Shown piece by piece: positions 1 through 7,032 of a DNA stretch of 64,000 nt. Made by a program: the position numbers and the translations under genes. The notes below the pieces were generated by a model that did not search any database, was not told the origin of the DNA, and worked only from the letters and a program-made list of their open reading frames with translations. Origin of the DNA: Rhodobacter sp. GTDB lineage: Bacteria; Pseudomonadota; Alphaproteobacteria; Rhodobacterales; Rhodobacteraceae. Location of the stretch: assembly GCA_027490955.1 (NCBI GenBank), contig JAIXXB010000005.1:1-64000 (forward strand). The letters run 5' to 3'. Position 1 is the first letter of the stretch. Each line of letters begins with the position of its first letter.

Positions 1-42
1 CCGCGCCATTTGTTCGTCCGTAAGCCAGTAAAGATCACTCAT
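1..42 (-). CDS. IS5-family transposase, N-terminal fragment (runs off left edge)
   Basis: The reverse strand from 42 reads MSDLYWLTDEQMAR and then leaves the window. This opening is the characteristic N-terminus of IS5-family (DDE) transposases common in Rhodobacterales. Only 14 codons are visible, so it cannot be judged whether the element is intact. The family assignment comes from recognising the N-terminal motif. Confidence 0.72.
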   Translation of the reverse strand, partial: MSDLYWLTDEQMAR

Positions 43-115
43 TTGACACCCCCAAGGTGACACAAATGAATCAGTGAAAACTGGCCATGACAAGAACTTT
101 AATGGGTTCTGACCC
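1..115 (-). mobile_element. One end of an IS5-family insertion sequence
   Basis: Transposase translation starts at 42 and points out of the window, so the element's upstream end should lie just to the right. The segment 104-115 (GGGTTCTGACCC) resembles the terminal inverted repeat of IS5-group elements and is followed by TA, a common target dinucleotide. The boundary at 115 is inferred from this pattern alone; the partner end is outside the window. Confidence 0.5.
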
Positions 116-177
116 TAGGCCACCTCGATCAGAACCATACACGTGATAAGCGAATAATCAATTTTTCACGTTATCCT

Positions 178-423
178 ATGGGATCAACGGTGGTGCATGT
201 TCCCGCAAATCTTGTTGAGTATGAAGCTGATCTATGGGCTGTAATCTTTTTGTGTGGTATTGCTCTCATGAACGATAGTTGGGATTATCGCGAATTGGCA
301 AAGCGAGCGCACTGTGACCTTGACTATGTGAAAAGAGCAAAGGCGTTGGTAAACCTACCTGGGTTCAAGAACAAACTTGCCGAAATTCTTGATCGGAAAA
401 AACCACCTAGACAGGTGTTCTAG
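178..423 (+). CDS. Small hypothetical protein beside the IS end
   Basis: An 81-residue open frame, MGSTVVHVPANL to KKPPRQVF. It is AT-richer and uses less GC-biased codons than the rest of the window (for example ctt, ttg, aat, gat, aaa). I recognise no family. It has a hydrophobic patch (residues about 18-31) followed by a basic helical part, too weak to call a membrane protein. No Shine-Dalgarno sequence precedes the ATG. It lies about 60 bp from the IS end, so it may be recently acquired or a remnant. Confidence 0.4.
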   Translation: MGSTVVHVPANLVEYEADLWAVIFLCGIALMNDSWDYRELAKRAHCDLDYVKRAKALVNLPGFKNKLAEILDRKKPPRQVF

Positions 424-715
424 AATTTAACTGGGCGGATCAGAAAGCGCGACCCGCGGTTTCCCGCCCACAGAGATCAAGGTTGCGCTGGGAGTCTATC
501 AGCGCGCCAACCAGAGGCCAGCGCTGGCAGGTGGCTTTGGCGACCGGCGGTTCAGCGGAGAAGGCGGTACATGATCTGCAGCTCGTGCCTTGGTCATAGA
601 TAGGCTGGTGTAAAGCGTTGCGTCCATTTATCCGATAATTATTATTATGTAATATAAACCGATGCCCAAACCCCATCCATCACATCAATACCGCCCCATA
701 ACCCCCTGAACCCAA
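424..715. other. Gene-poor stretch, possible gene remnant
   Basis: No convincing gene between the orphan ORF and the tsf terminator. One plus-strand frame stays open from about 422 to a TAG near 600 and ends in a protein-like tail (GQRWQVALATGGSAEKAVHD, then LQLVPWS), but it has no good start and no family I recognise. A reverse frame (440-676) is also open but looks like its shadow. The final 100 bp is AT-rich with no clear signal. Confidence 0.3.
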
Positions 716-745
716 AGAAAAAGGCGCAAGGTTGCCCCTGCGCCT
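716..745 (-). terminator. Rho-independent terminator of rpsB-tsf
   Basis: Reading the minus strand, AGGCGCA (745-739) and TGCGCCT (728-722) form a perfect 7-bp stem around a 10-nt loop, followed by TTTTTCTTT. It lies about 25 bp past the tsf stop, which is where an operon terminator should be. Confidence 0.8.
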
Positions 746-769
746 GATCGCGTTCCCAAAAGGCTGATC

Positions 770-1666
770 TTAGCCCTGAACCATCTTCGCCACTTCGGCG
801 GCGAAGTCTTCTTCTTTCTTCTCGATGCCTTCACCGCAGGCCATGCGCACAAATCCTGTGATCGTCACGCCAGCCTCTTTCGCGGCCTCTTCGACTGTCA
901 GGTCAGGATTGATCACAAAGGCTTGGCCCATCAGCGTATTCTCGGCCAAGAATTTCTTCATGCGGCCCGGAATGATGTTGTTTTGAATAACGGCCTCTGG
1001 CTTGGGCTTGGCGCTGGCTGCGTTTTCTTCCAGCGCTTTGCTGGTTTGCACGGCGAGTTCACGCTCGACAATCACAGGATCCAGCGCGGCTTCGTTCAGT
1101 GCAAGGGGGTTGGTTGCGGCCACATGCATTGCGACTTGCTTGGCGAATGCAGCGTTCGCGCCCGTGATTGCCACCAAAACGCCGATTTTGCCCATGCCAT
1201 CGGCCGCAGCGTTATGAACATAAGATGCCACATGCTCGCCATCCAAAATCGCCATACGGCGCAGCGACAGGTTTTCGCCGATCGTCGCCACAGCTTCGGC
1301 GATGACGATATGCACGGGCTGGCCATTCAGATCTGCCTCGCGCAGCGCCTCGACATTTTCGCAGCGGATCGCGGTTTTGGTCACATTATGCAGCAGCTCT
1401 TGGAAGCTGGCATTTTTGCCCACAAAATCGGTTTCCGAGTTGATTTCGACTGCCACGCCGCGTGTGCCAGCCACGGCCACACCAACCAGACCTTCGGCGG
1501 CCAAGCGGTCAGCCTTTTTGGCAGCTTTGGCCAGACCCTTGGTGCGCAGCCAATCAACGGCGGCTTCCATATCGCCATTGGTTTCGACCAAGGCTTTTTT
1601 CGCATCCATCATGCCTGCGCCAGTGGATTCGCGCAGCTCTTTCACCATTTGTGCGGTGATGCTCAT
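770..1666 (-). CDS. tsf: Translation elongation factor Ts
   Basis: Nucleotide-exchange factor for EF-Tu: it displaces GDP so that EF-Tu can be reloaded with GTP in the cytoplasm. The 298-residue product has the expected length. It opens with the UBA-like N-terminal domain ([20 protein letters not shown]) and carries the TDFVGKN motif (residues 79-85) that contacts EF-Tu, then a dimerisation core. The ATG at 1666 was chosen over an in-frame upstream start because it has AGGAG at good spacing and matches the family N-terminus. It is the second gene of rpsB-tsf, 67 bp after the rpsB stop, and is followed by a strong terminator. Confidence 0.97.
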   Translation of the reverse strand: MSITAQMVKELRESTGAGMMDAKKALVETNGDMEAAVDWLRTKGLAKAAKKADRLAAEGLVGVAVAGTRGVAVEINSETDFVGKNASFQELLHNVTKTAIRCENVEALREADLNGQPVHIVIAEAVATIGENLSLRRMAILDGEHVASYVHNAAADGMGKIGVLVAITGANAAFAKQVAMHVAATNPLALNEAALDPVIVERELAVQTSKALEENAASAKPKPEAVIQNNIIPGRMKKFLAENTLMGQAFVINPDLTVEEAAKEAGVTITGFVRMACGEGIEKKEEDFAAEVAKMVQG

Positions 1667-1733
1667 GTTCAGCTCCTGTGAAATAGGTGCGGCGGGGATA
1701 GACCCCCGCCGTAAATGTTGCATGACAGTGGGC

Positions 1734-2501
1734 TTACGCCTCGGCGGGCGCAGCGATGGCTTCTTCGACGGGGGCCATTTCCAGCGCACCCAGATCAACG
1801 CCAGCCGCGCCCATTTGCGCCGACATGCCGTCCAGCGCCGCGCGGGCGATCAATTCGCAATACAGGCTGATTGCGCGGGCTGCATCGTCATTGCCAGGGA
1901 TCACGTAATCCACGCCCTTGGGTGAATTGTTGGTATCGACAACGCCAATGACAGGAATGCCAAGCTTTTGCGCCTCGAGAATGGCCAAATCTTCTTTGCC
2001 CACATCAATGATGAAAATCAAATCGGGGGTGCCGCCCATTTCGCGGATACCGCCAAGCGATGCCTGCAGCTTTGCCTGATCGCGTTCCATGCCAAGACGC
2101 TCTTTCTTGGTCAGGCCTTCGCCCCCTGCCCCAAGCACCTCGTCAATCATTTTCAGGCGCTGAATGCTGGCGGAAACGGTTTTCCAGTTGGTCAGCGTGC
2201 CGCCCAGCCAGCGGTGATTCATATAAAACTGCGCGCAACGCTCGGCTGCTTCGGCGATGGGTTTTTGCGCCTGACGCTTGGTGCCCACGAACAAAATGCG
2301 CCCGCCCTTGGCAACGGTATCGCGCACCACTTTCAATGCTTGGTCCAGCATTGGCACGGTTTGCGTCAGATCAAGAATATGGATGCCGTTGCGATCGCCG
2401 TAAATATATGGCCCCATTTTGGGGTTCCAACGGGCGGTCTGGTGGCCGTAGTGCACGCCTGCTTCAAGCAATTGGCGCATGGTAAACTCTGGAAGAGCCA
2501 T
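1734..2501 (-). CDS. rpsB: 30S ribosomal protein S2
   Basis: Structural protein of the small ribosomal subunit. The 255 residues begin [20 protein letters not shown], which with the following ARWNPKM is the classic S2 N-terminus, and continue through the family's conserved FVGTKRQAQ and [12 protein letters not shown] segments. The start at 2501 has an AAGGAAA ribosome-binding site. It leads the rpsB-tsf operon, with a promoter at 2616-2644 and a leader of roughly 110 nt that can fold, consistent with S2 autoregulation. The autoregulation is inference. Confidence 0.97.
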   Translation of the reverse strand: MALPEFTMRQLLEAGVHYGHQTARWNPKMGPYIYGDRNGIHILDLTQTVPMLDQALKVVRDTVAKGGRILFVGTKRQAQKPIAEAAERCAQFYMNHRWLGGTLTNWKTVSASIQRLKMIDEVLGAGGEGLTKKERLGMERDQAKLQASLGGIREMGGTPDLIFIIDVGKEDLAILEAQKLGIPVIGVVDTNNSPKGVDYVIPGNDDAARAISLYCELIARAALDGMSAQMGAAGVDLGALEMAPVEEAIAAPAEA

Positions 2502-2609
2502 GGTATTTTCCTTTCCGGTTTCAATCCTCAGCGGGGCGCTTAGGCAGATGCCCAACCGGAGGAAGCTGTGGGATGTCTCCCCACCTCTCCCAAGCCCCGC
2601 TTGTGAAGT
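2502..2609 (-). promoter_or_regulatory. Structured 5' leader of rpsB
   Basis: Between the predicted start of transcription and rpsB, the sequences at 2594-2601 and 2530-2537 (AGCGGGGC and GCCCCGCT on the mRNA strand) are perfectly complementary over 8 bp. They enclose a second hairpin, GTGGG/CCCAC with a 7-nt loop, near 2568-2584. Such nested stems ahead of rpsB are compatible with an S2-binding autoregulatory leader. No family match was tested. Confidence 0.4.
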
Positions 2610-2615
2610 GCGGCG

Positions 2616-2644
2616 CGTATAGGCGATGAATGCCCTGCGCGCAA
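2616..2644 (-). promoter_or_regulatory. Promoter of rpsB-tsf
   Basis: On the minus strand TTGCGC (2644-2639) is followed after exactly 17 bp by TATACG (2621-2616), a good match to a sigma-70 type promoter, about 115 bp upstream of rpsB. Confidence 0.55.
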
Positions 2645-2678
2645 GGCGCAATCTGCTGAAAATGGGCCGAAATGCGCG

Positions 2679-3332
2679 TTAAAACGTGTAGCTGATACCA
2701 ATATTCAGCGCATTGGTGATGATATTGGTGTCCAGCGTGCCCGCGCCATCCAGTTTAACCGCATGCTGCGAAAAGCTGCCCTTATACTCGGCGAAGGCCT
2801 TCCATTTGTCGTTGATCGGCAAAGAGGCCCCTGCCACCCATTGCACGGCAAGCCCCGTCACCTGATAGCCAAAGGTGTGCTGCCCGCCATTGGGGGTGAT
2901 ATCCACATGCGGCACGGCCACGCCGATGCCCGCGCCCAAGTAAGGCGTGATTTTGCCCCTGCTTTTGTAGCGCTGAAAGGCATTGACCGTGACCAGATTC
3001 AAGCCATCGGTAAACTCCATCCGCTCAAACCCATATTTTGAAGGCTGGTCGGCGTAGACCTTGGCATGGTTCACCTCAACCCCCCAGCCAAAGCCATTGG
3101 GCTGCCACATGATCGCCCGCACCCCGTAATAGGGCGGCATCGAGAAAGACTTACCCTCCCAGCCCACAGTGAATGTGCCGAAATTGCTGGTCGTCACCAC
3201 GCTATGCGGCGCGGTTTGATAGCCGCCGTAGAACGACAGTTCCGTTTCGGCCAAGGCGGGGGCGGCGATGGTTGCAAGGGCCATGGCAAATGCACAATGG
3301 CGTGCGGCATTCAAGTTGGGGACATACGTCAT
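2679..3332 (-). CDS. Outer-membrane beta-barrel protein, lipid A oxidase-like
   Basis: A 217-residue exported protein: an N-terminal signal peptide (basic start, hydrophobic run FAMALATIAAPALAE) followed by alternating aromatic/hydrophobic strands and the terminal ISYTF typical of outer-membrane barrels. The segment after cleavage, ELSFYGGYQTAPHS, resembles proteins annotated as lipid A oxidase (LpxQ-like), which oxidise the proximal glucosamine of lipid A in rhizobia. That function is an inference from a short motif; a plain OmpW/OprF-type barrel is the alternative. The ATG at 3332 was preferred for its AAGGTC upstream; another in-frame ATG lies at 3356. Confidence 0.7.
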   Translation of the reverse strand: MTYVPNLNAARHCAFAMALATIAAPALAETELSFYGGYQTAPHSVVTTSNFGTFTVGWEGKSFSMPPYYGVRAIMWQPNGFGWGVEVNHAKVYADQPSKYGFERMEFTDGLNLVTVNAFQRYKSRGKITPYLGAGIGVAVPHVDITPNGGQHTFGYQVTGLAVQWVAGASLPINDKWKAFAEYKGSFSQHAVKLDGAGTLDTNIITNALNIGISYTF

Positions 3333-3487
3333 CGGAAGACCTTTTGATGTTGGCATAACTATAGACCGAAACTGGCAGATTGCGCAATTGGGCGGCCTGC
3401 CATGTTCGGATCTGCGGTGCATTTTTGCAGCCAGCCTCTGCGCTATATCCGCTTGCACTGCTGCAGTTAGGCTGGCAAAACGCCCCC

Positions 3488-4372
3488 ATGACACCCGATA
3501 TCCTATGCATTGGCGCGGTTTTGTGGGACATCATTGGCCGCACCCCTGCCCCCATGCAGGCAGGTCAAGATGTGCCCGGACGCATCACGCGCTTGCCGGG
3601 GGGGGTCGCGCTGAACATCGCGGTCACGCTGGCGCGGATGGGGATGCGTCCAGCGGCGCTTTGTGCGATTGGGCGTGACAGCGCGGGCGAGGAATTGATT
3701 GCCGCCTGCGAGGCGCGGGGGTTGGACATGACGCTGGCCTATCGCAGCGACGATCCCACCGATGTATATATGGCCATTGAAGGGGCGGGCGGTTTGGTTG
3801 CCGCCATTGCCGATGCCCATTCTTTGGAACGCGCGGGCGGCGCGATTTTGGCCCCGCTGCAGGATGGCCGCTTGGGCGATGCGCAAAACCCCTATTCGGG
3901 CATGATTGCCCTTGATGGGAATTTGACCACAGCGCTTTTGACCGAAATCGCCGCGTCACCCGCCTTTGCCGCCGCGGATTTGCGTCTTGCCCCTGCCAGC
4001 CCCGGTAAGGCCGAGCGTTTGGCCCCGCTTTTACAGCACCCGCGCGCCACGCTTTATGTGAATCTGATCGAAGCGAATGTTTTGGCAAATCGCCCACATC
4101 AAACCGCCATGGCGGCGGCGCAAGATTTGGCCCTGCGCGGGGCGCGGCGTGTGGTGGTGACCGATGGGCCAAATCCCTGCGCTTTGGCGGGCAAAGATAT
4201 TGCCCTGCGCACCGCCCAGCCCCCCAGCATCACCCCGCGCCGCATCACGGGGGCAGGAGATACGTTCATGGCCGCCCATATTGCCGCAGAACGGCGCGGC
4301 GAAACTGGCGATATTGCCCTGCACTCTGCCCTTGCTGCTGCTGCCTCTTACGTATCAGGAATAGACCCATGA
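3488..4372 (+). CDS. psuK: PfkB-family carbohydrate kinase, probable pseudouridine kinase
   Basis: A 294-residue ribokinase-fold enzyme. It has the PfkB N-terminal signature region (GGVALNIAVTLARMG) and the C-terminal anion-hole/catalytic motif GAGDTF (residues 255-260, with Asp258 as expected base). Its stop overlaps the start of psuG (ATGA), so the two are translationally coupled. In this arrangement the kinase phosphorylates pseudouridine to pseudouridine 5'-phosphate, the substrate of PsuG. Substrate choice is inferred from the neighbour; the family motif alone would allow other nucleosides or sugars. Confidence 0.88.
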   Translation: MTPDILCIGAVLWDIIGRTPAPMQAGQDVPGRITRLPGGVALNIAVTLARMGMRPAALCAIGRDSAGEELIAACEARGLDMTLAYRSDDPTDVYMAIEGAGGLVAAIADAHSLERAGGAILAPLQDGRLGDAQNPYSGMIALDGNLTTALLTEIAASPAFAAADLRLAPASPGKAERLAPLLQHPRATLYVNLIEANVLANRPHQTAMAAAQDLALRGARRVVVTDGPNPCALAGKDIALRTAQPPSITPRRITGAGDTFMAAHIAAERRGETGDIALHSALAAAASYVSGIDP

Positions 4373-5301
4373 CCTTGCCCCAAACGACATTGCCGCTGCG
4401 ATTTTCCCCCGAGGTGGCAAAGGCCCGCGCCGAAGGATTGGCCATTGTAGCGCTGGAATCGACCATTATCAGCCATGGCATGCCCTATCCGCAAAACGTG
4501 CAAGCCGCCCGCGCGGTCGAAGATGCGGTGCGGGCGGGCGGGGCCGTGCCTGCCACAATCGCCGTGATGGGCGGCGAAATTCTGATCGGGCTGACCGATG
4601 CGCAACTGGCCAGCTTTGGCCAAGCCCAAGGCGTGATGAAACTGTCGCGCGCCGATTTGCCTGCCTGCCTTGCGCTGGGTAAAACGGGGGCGACGACTGT
4701 AGCCGCCACGATGATTTGCGCGCATTTGGCAGGGATTTCCACCTTTGCCACAGGCGGGATCGGCGGCGTGCATCGCGGGGCCGAGCACAGCTTTGATATC
4801 TCGGCCGATCTTTTGGAATTGGCGCAAACCCCTGTCACAGTGGTCTGCGCGGGGGCCAAAGCGATTTTGGACATTCCCAAGACCTTAGAGGTTTTGGAAA
4901 CCCACGGCGTGCCCGTGATCACCTTTGGCGCCGATGATTTTCCCGCCTTTTGGTCGCGCAGCATCGGCATCAAATCGCCCCTGCGCATGGATAGCGCAAA
5001 AGAGATTGCCGCAAGTGCCATAATGCGCGCGGCGCTGGGGATGAAGGGCGGGCAATTGGTGGCAAATCCCATCCCCAAAGCCGACGAGATTGCCTATAGC
5101 GATATCGGCCCCATGATCACGGCGGCCTTGGCAGATGCAAACAGCGCAGGCATTGCGGCAAAAGAAGTAACGCCCTTCCTGCTGGATAGGATTTTTGTCC
5201 TAACCAAAGGGCGGTCGTTGCAGTCTAATATTGCTTTGGTCTTGAACAATGCCCGCCTTGCGGCGCAAATAGCCAAAGCTATGCAAGAAAAGGCAAGATA
5301 A
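4369..5301 (+). CDS. psuG: Pseudouridine-5'-phosphate glycosidase
   Basis: Cleaves (reversibly) the C-glycosidic bond of pseudouridine 5'-phosphate to give uracil and ribose 5-phosphate, allowing reuse of pseudouridine from RNA turnover. The 310 residues match the usual length and contain the conserved ALESTIISHGMPYPQN block near residue 28, TVAATMICAHLAGI, and GGIGGVHRGAEHSFDISADL. The start overlaps the psuK stop by 4 bp. The following DUF502 gene starts 4 bp after the psuG stop, so the three probably form one transcript. Confidence 0.95.
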   Translation: MTLPQTTLPLRFSPEVAKARAEGLAIVALESTIISHGMPYPQNVQAARAVEDAVRAGGAVPATIAVMGGEILIGLTDAQLASFGQAQGVMKLSRADLPACLALGKTGATTVAATMICAHLAGISTFATGGIGGVHRGAEHSFDISADLLELAQTPVTVVCAGAKAILDIPKTLEVLETHGVPVITFGADDFPAFWSRSIGIKSPLRMDSAKEIAASAIMRAALGMKGGQLVANPIPKADEIAYSDIGPMITAALADANSAGIAAKEVTPFLLDRIFVLTKGRSLQSNIALVLNNARLAAQIAKAMQEKAR

Positions 5302-5305
5302 GCCC

Positions 5306-5986
5306 ATGACCGAACCCGCCGCGCCCAGACGTTCCATCTTTGCCGCCATCCGTGCCTCTTTTTTCACGGGGCTGGTGGTGGTTTTGCCTGTGGGGCTGAC
5401 CATTTACGTTGTTTGGGCGGTGATCGGTTGGATTGATGGCTGGATTTTGCCGCTGATTCCTGCCGCCTACCAGCCCGAAGAATTGGTCAATCGGTTCTTT
5501 GGGCCAGAGGCGCAGTTTCCCGTGCGCGGGGTTGGGGTTTTGGTGTTTTTGGTGGTCACTGCCGCCGTTGGCTGGGTGGCCCGCGGGCTGATTGGGCGCA
5601 GCATCATCCGCAGCGCCGAAGGCTTGGTCGACCGCTTGCCCATCGTGCGTTCGGTCTATTCGGGCGTCAAGCAAGTGACCGAAACCTTTTTCACCAAGGC
5701 GGAAAAGAATTTTGACCGCACCTGCCTTGTGCGCTTTCCCCATCAGGGGGCTTGGGCGGTGGGCCTTGTTGCCAGCGCGCCGCAGGGCGAGATTGCCGCC
5801 AAACTGCCCGCCGAAGATAAGATGGTTGCGGTTTTCGTGGCGCTGACGCCCATGACCTCGGGCATGTTGATCTACGTGCCCGCGCGCGATGTGATCTTGT
5901 TGAATATGAAGGCGGATGAGGCGATTAAACTGGTTGTATCGGCAGGGCTGGTTTACCCGCCTGCCAAGGCGCAACTGCCGCTATAG
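5306..5986 (+). CDS. DUF502 family membrane protein
   Basis: A 226-residue inner-membrane protein. Two hydrophobic helices are visible (about residues 17-40, FFTGLVVVLPVGLTIYVVW, and about 68-90, VGVLVFLVVTAAVGWVARGL), then a soluble C-terminal part with the DUF502 landmarks YSGVKQVTETF and a MTSGMLIYVPARDV segment. DUF502 proteins have no settled biochemical role; a plant member (LCV/COV) affects vascular development. It lies 4 bp downstream of psuG, but nothing ties it functionally to pseudouridine. Its end overlaps the convergent dehydrogenase by 6 bp. Confidence 0.88.
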   Translation: MTEPAAPRRSIFAAIRASFFTGLVVVLPVGLTIYVVWAVIGWIDGWILPLIPAAYQPEELVNRFFGPEAQFPVRGVGVLVFLVVTAAVGWVARGLIGRSIIRSAEGLVDRLPIVRSVYSGVKQVTETFFTKAEKNFDRTCLVRFPHQGAWAVGLVASAPQGEIAAKLPAEDKMVAVFVALTPMTSGMLIYVPARDVILLNMKADEAIKLVVSAGLVYPPAKAQLPL

Positions 5987-6751
5987 CGCTGTCCACCCGC
6001 CATCTACGGAAATCGTCGTGCCTGTGATTTGCGCGGCATGATCGCTGCACAAGAACACCGCCGTGCCGCCAATTTGCCCCGTGGTGGCAAATTCGCGGCT
6101 GGGCTGGCGCGCCAGCATCACCTTTGCAATCACCTCATCGCGGCCCATATTATGCACGGCCATTTGTTCGGGGATCTGCGCCTCGACCAAAGGGGTCAGC
6201 ACATAGCCCGGGCAAATGGCATTGCAGGTGATGTTTTGCCCTGCTGTTTCCAGCGCCGTGGTCTTTGACAGCCCAACGATGCCATGTTTTGCCGCGATAT
6301 AGGCCGATTTATAGGGCGACGCGGTCAGCCCATGCGCCGAGGCAATGTTAATCACCCGCCCCCACCCTGCCGCCCGCATCATCGGCAGGGCGGCAGCGGT
6401 GGTGTGAAAGGCCGAAGACAGGTTGATCGCAAGGATTTGATCCCATTTCTCGGCGGGAAACGCGTCAATCGGAGCGACAAATTGGATGCCCGCATTGTTC
6501 ACCAAAATATCGCAGCGCCCTGCCTGTGCAATCAGCGCGCGGCACTCGGCCCCTTTGGACATATCGGCGGCAATATAGCGGGCCGCAACGCCAAAGCGCG
6601 CGGCGATATCATCGGCCAGCGCATGGTCGGCATCATTGTTGGTAAAGCTGTTGAGCACCACATCCGCGCCCGCGCGCGCCAATTCTTCGGCAATGCCCAG
6701 CCCTATGCCAGACGTGCTGCCCGTGATCACCGCCAATTTGCCCTGTAACAT
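5981..6751 (-). CDS. bdhA: 3-hydroxybutyrate dehydrogenase (SDR family)
   Basis: NAD-dependent short-chain dehydrogenase interconverting 3-hydroxybutyrate and acetoacetate, a step in polyhydroxybutyrate use. The 256 residues show the Rossmann glycine motif TGSTSGIGLG (10-19), NNAG (85-88), and the Ser138-Tyr151-Lys155 catalytic triad (YIAAK). The C-terminal AICPGYVLTPLVEAQIPEQ segment is typical of the 3-hydroxybutyrate subgroup. The start at 6751 was chosen because MLQGKLAVITG matches the family; the in-frame extension upstream looks non-coding. A strong terminator for a separate upstream RNA lies about 85 bp before the start. Confidence 0.9.
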   Translation of the reverse strand: MLQGKLAVITGSTSGIGLGIAEELARAGADVVLNSFTNNDADHALADDIAARFGVAARYIAADMSKGAECRALIAQAGRCDILVNNAGIQFVAPIDAFPAEKWDQILAINLSSAFHTTAAALPMMRAAGWGRVINIASAHGLTASPYKSAYIAAKHGIVGLSKTTALETAGQNITCNAICPGYVLTPLVEAQIPEQMAVHNMGRDEVIAKVMLARQPSREFATTGQIGGTAVFLCSDHAAQITGTTISVDGGWTAL

Positions 6752-6827
6752 CTGCGCCCCCCTTTGCCCGCTGCAGCATAGCGCGCAATTGCTGCGGCTG
6801 CAAAGCACCCCGTGGCATGGGCGCAAA

Positions 6828-6864
6828 ACAAAAAAACGCCCGCTGGCCAAAGGCAAAGCGGGCG
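6828..6864 (-). terminator. Rho-independent terminator of the candidate small RNA
   Basis: CGCCCGCT (6835-6842) pairs perfectly with AGCGGGCG (6857-6864) around a 14-nt loop. On the minus strand the stem is followed by seven T residues (6834-6828). No protein gene ends nearby on this strand. Confidence 0.8.
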
Positions 6865-6940
6865 CAAGTCATTGAGGCAGGTTTCATACAGGCAAGAAAC
6901 CTATCGAGCAGTGCCCTTCTTATACCCCTATCCATCGGCT
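6828..6940 (-). ncRNA. Candidate small RNA
   Basis: A self-contained unit on the minus strand between bdhA and the yejA-like gene. It has a promoter (6946-6974), a hairpin AGGTTTC/GAAACCT with a 10-nt loop (6879-6902), and a terminator hairpin with seven U residues (6828-6864). The predicted RNA is about 110 nt. A mini-ORF from an ATG near 6935 (MDRGIRRALLDRF...) stays open through the terminator, which argues against it being coding. It could instead be an attenuated leader of bdhA, which lies downstream on the same strand. Confidence 0.5.
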
Positions 6941-6945
6941 TGGCC

Positions 6946-6974
6946 AAGTTAAAAGTTTGAATTTTCTGTGCCAA
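6946..6974 (-). promoter_or_regulatory. Promoter of the candidate small RNA
   Basis: On the minus strand TTGGCA (6974-6969), 17-bp spacer, TAACTT (6951-6946). This places transcription start near 6940. Confidence 0.45.
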
Positions 6975-7032
6975 GCGCATAGGCTACGCCAAAAGGCCAT
7001 AAAAAATTGAACAAAACACGAGGGATATCGCC

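Noticed and set aside
923-1681. Long open frames opposite tsf, and similar ones opposite the MttB gene (12636-13787), glgX (15576-16946), glgC/glgB (20226-21215) and others
   Set aside because: They are antisense shadows created by strong GC codon bias. The opposite frames encode unmistakable conserved proteins, and the shadows are His/Arg/Cys-rich without motifs.
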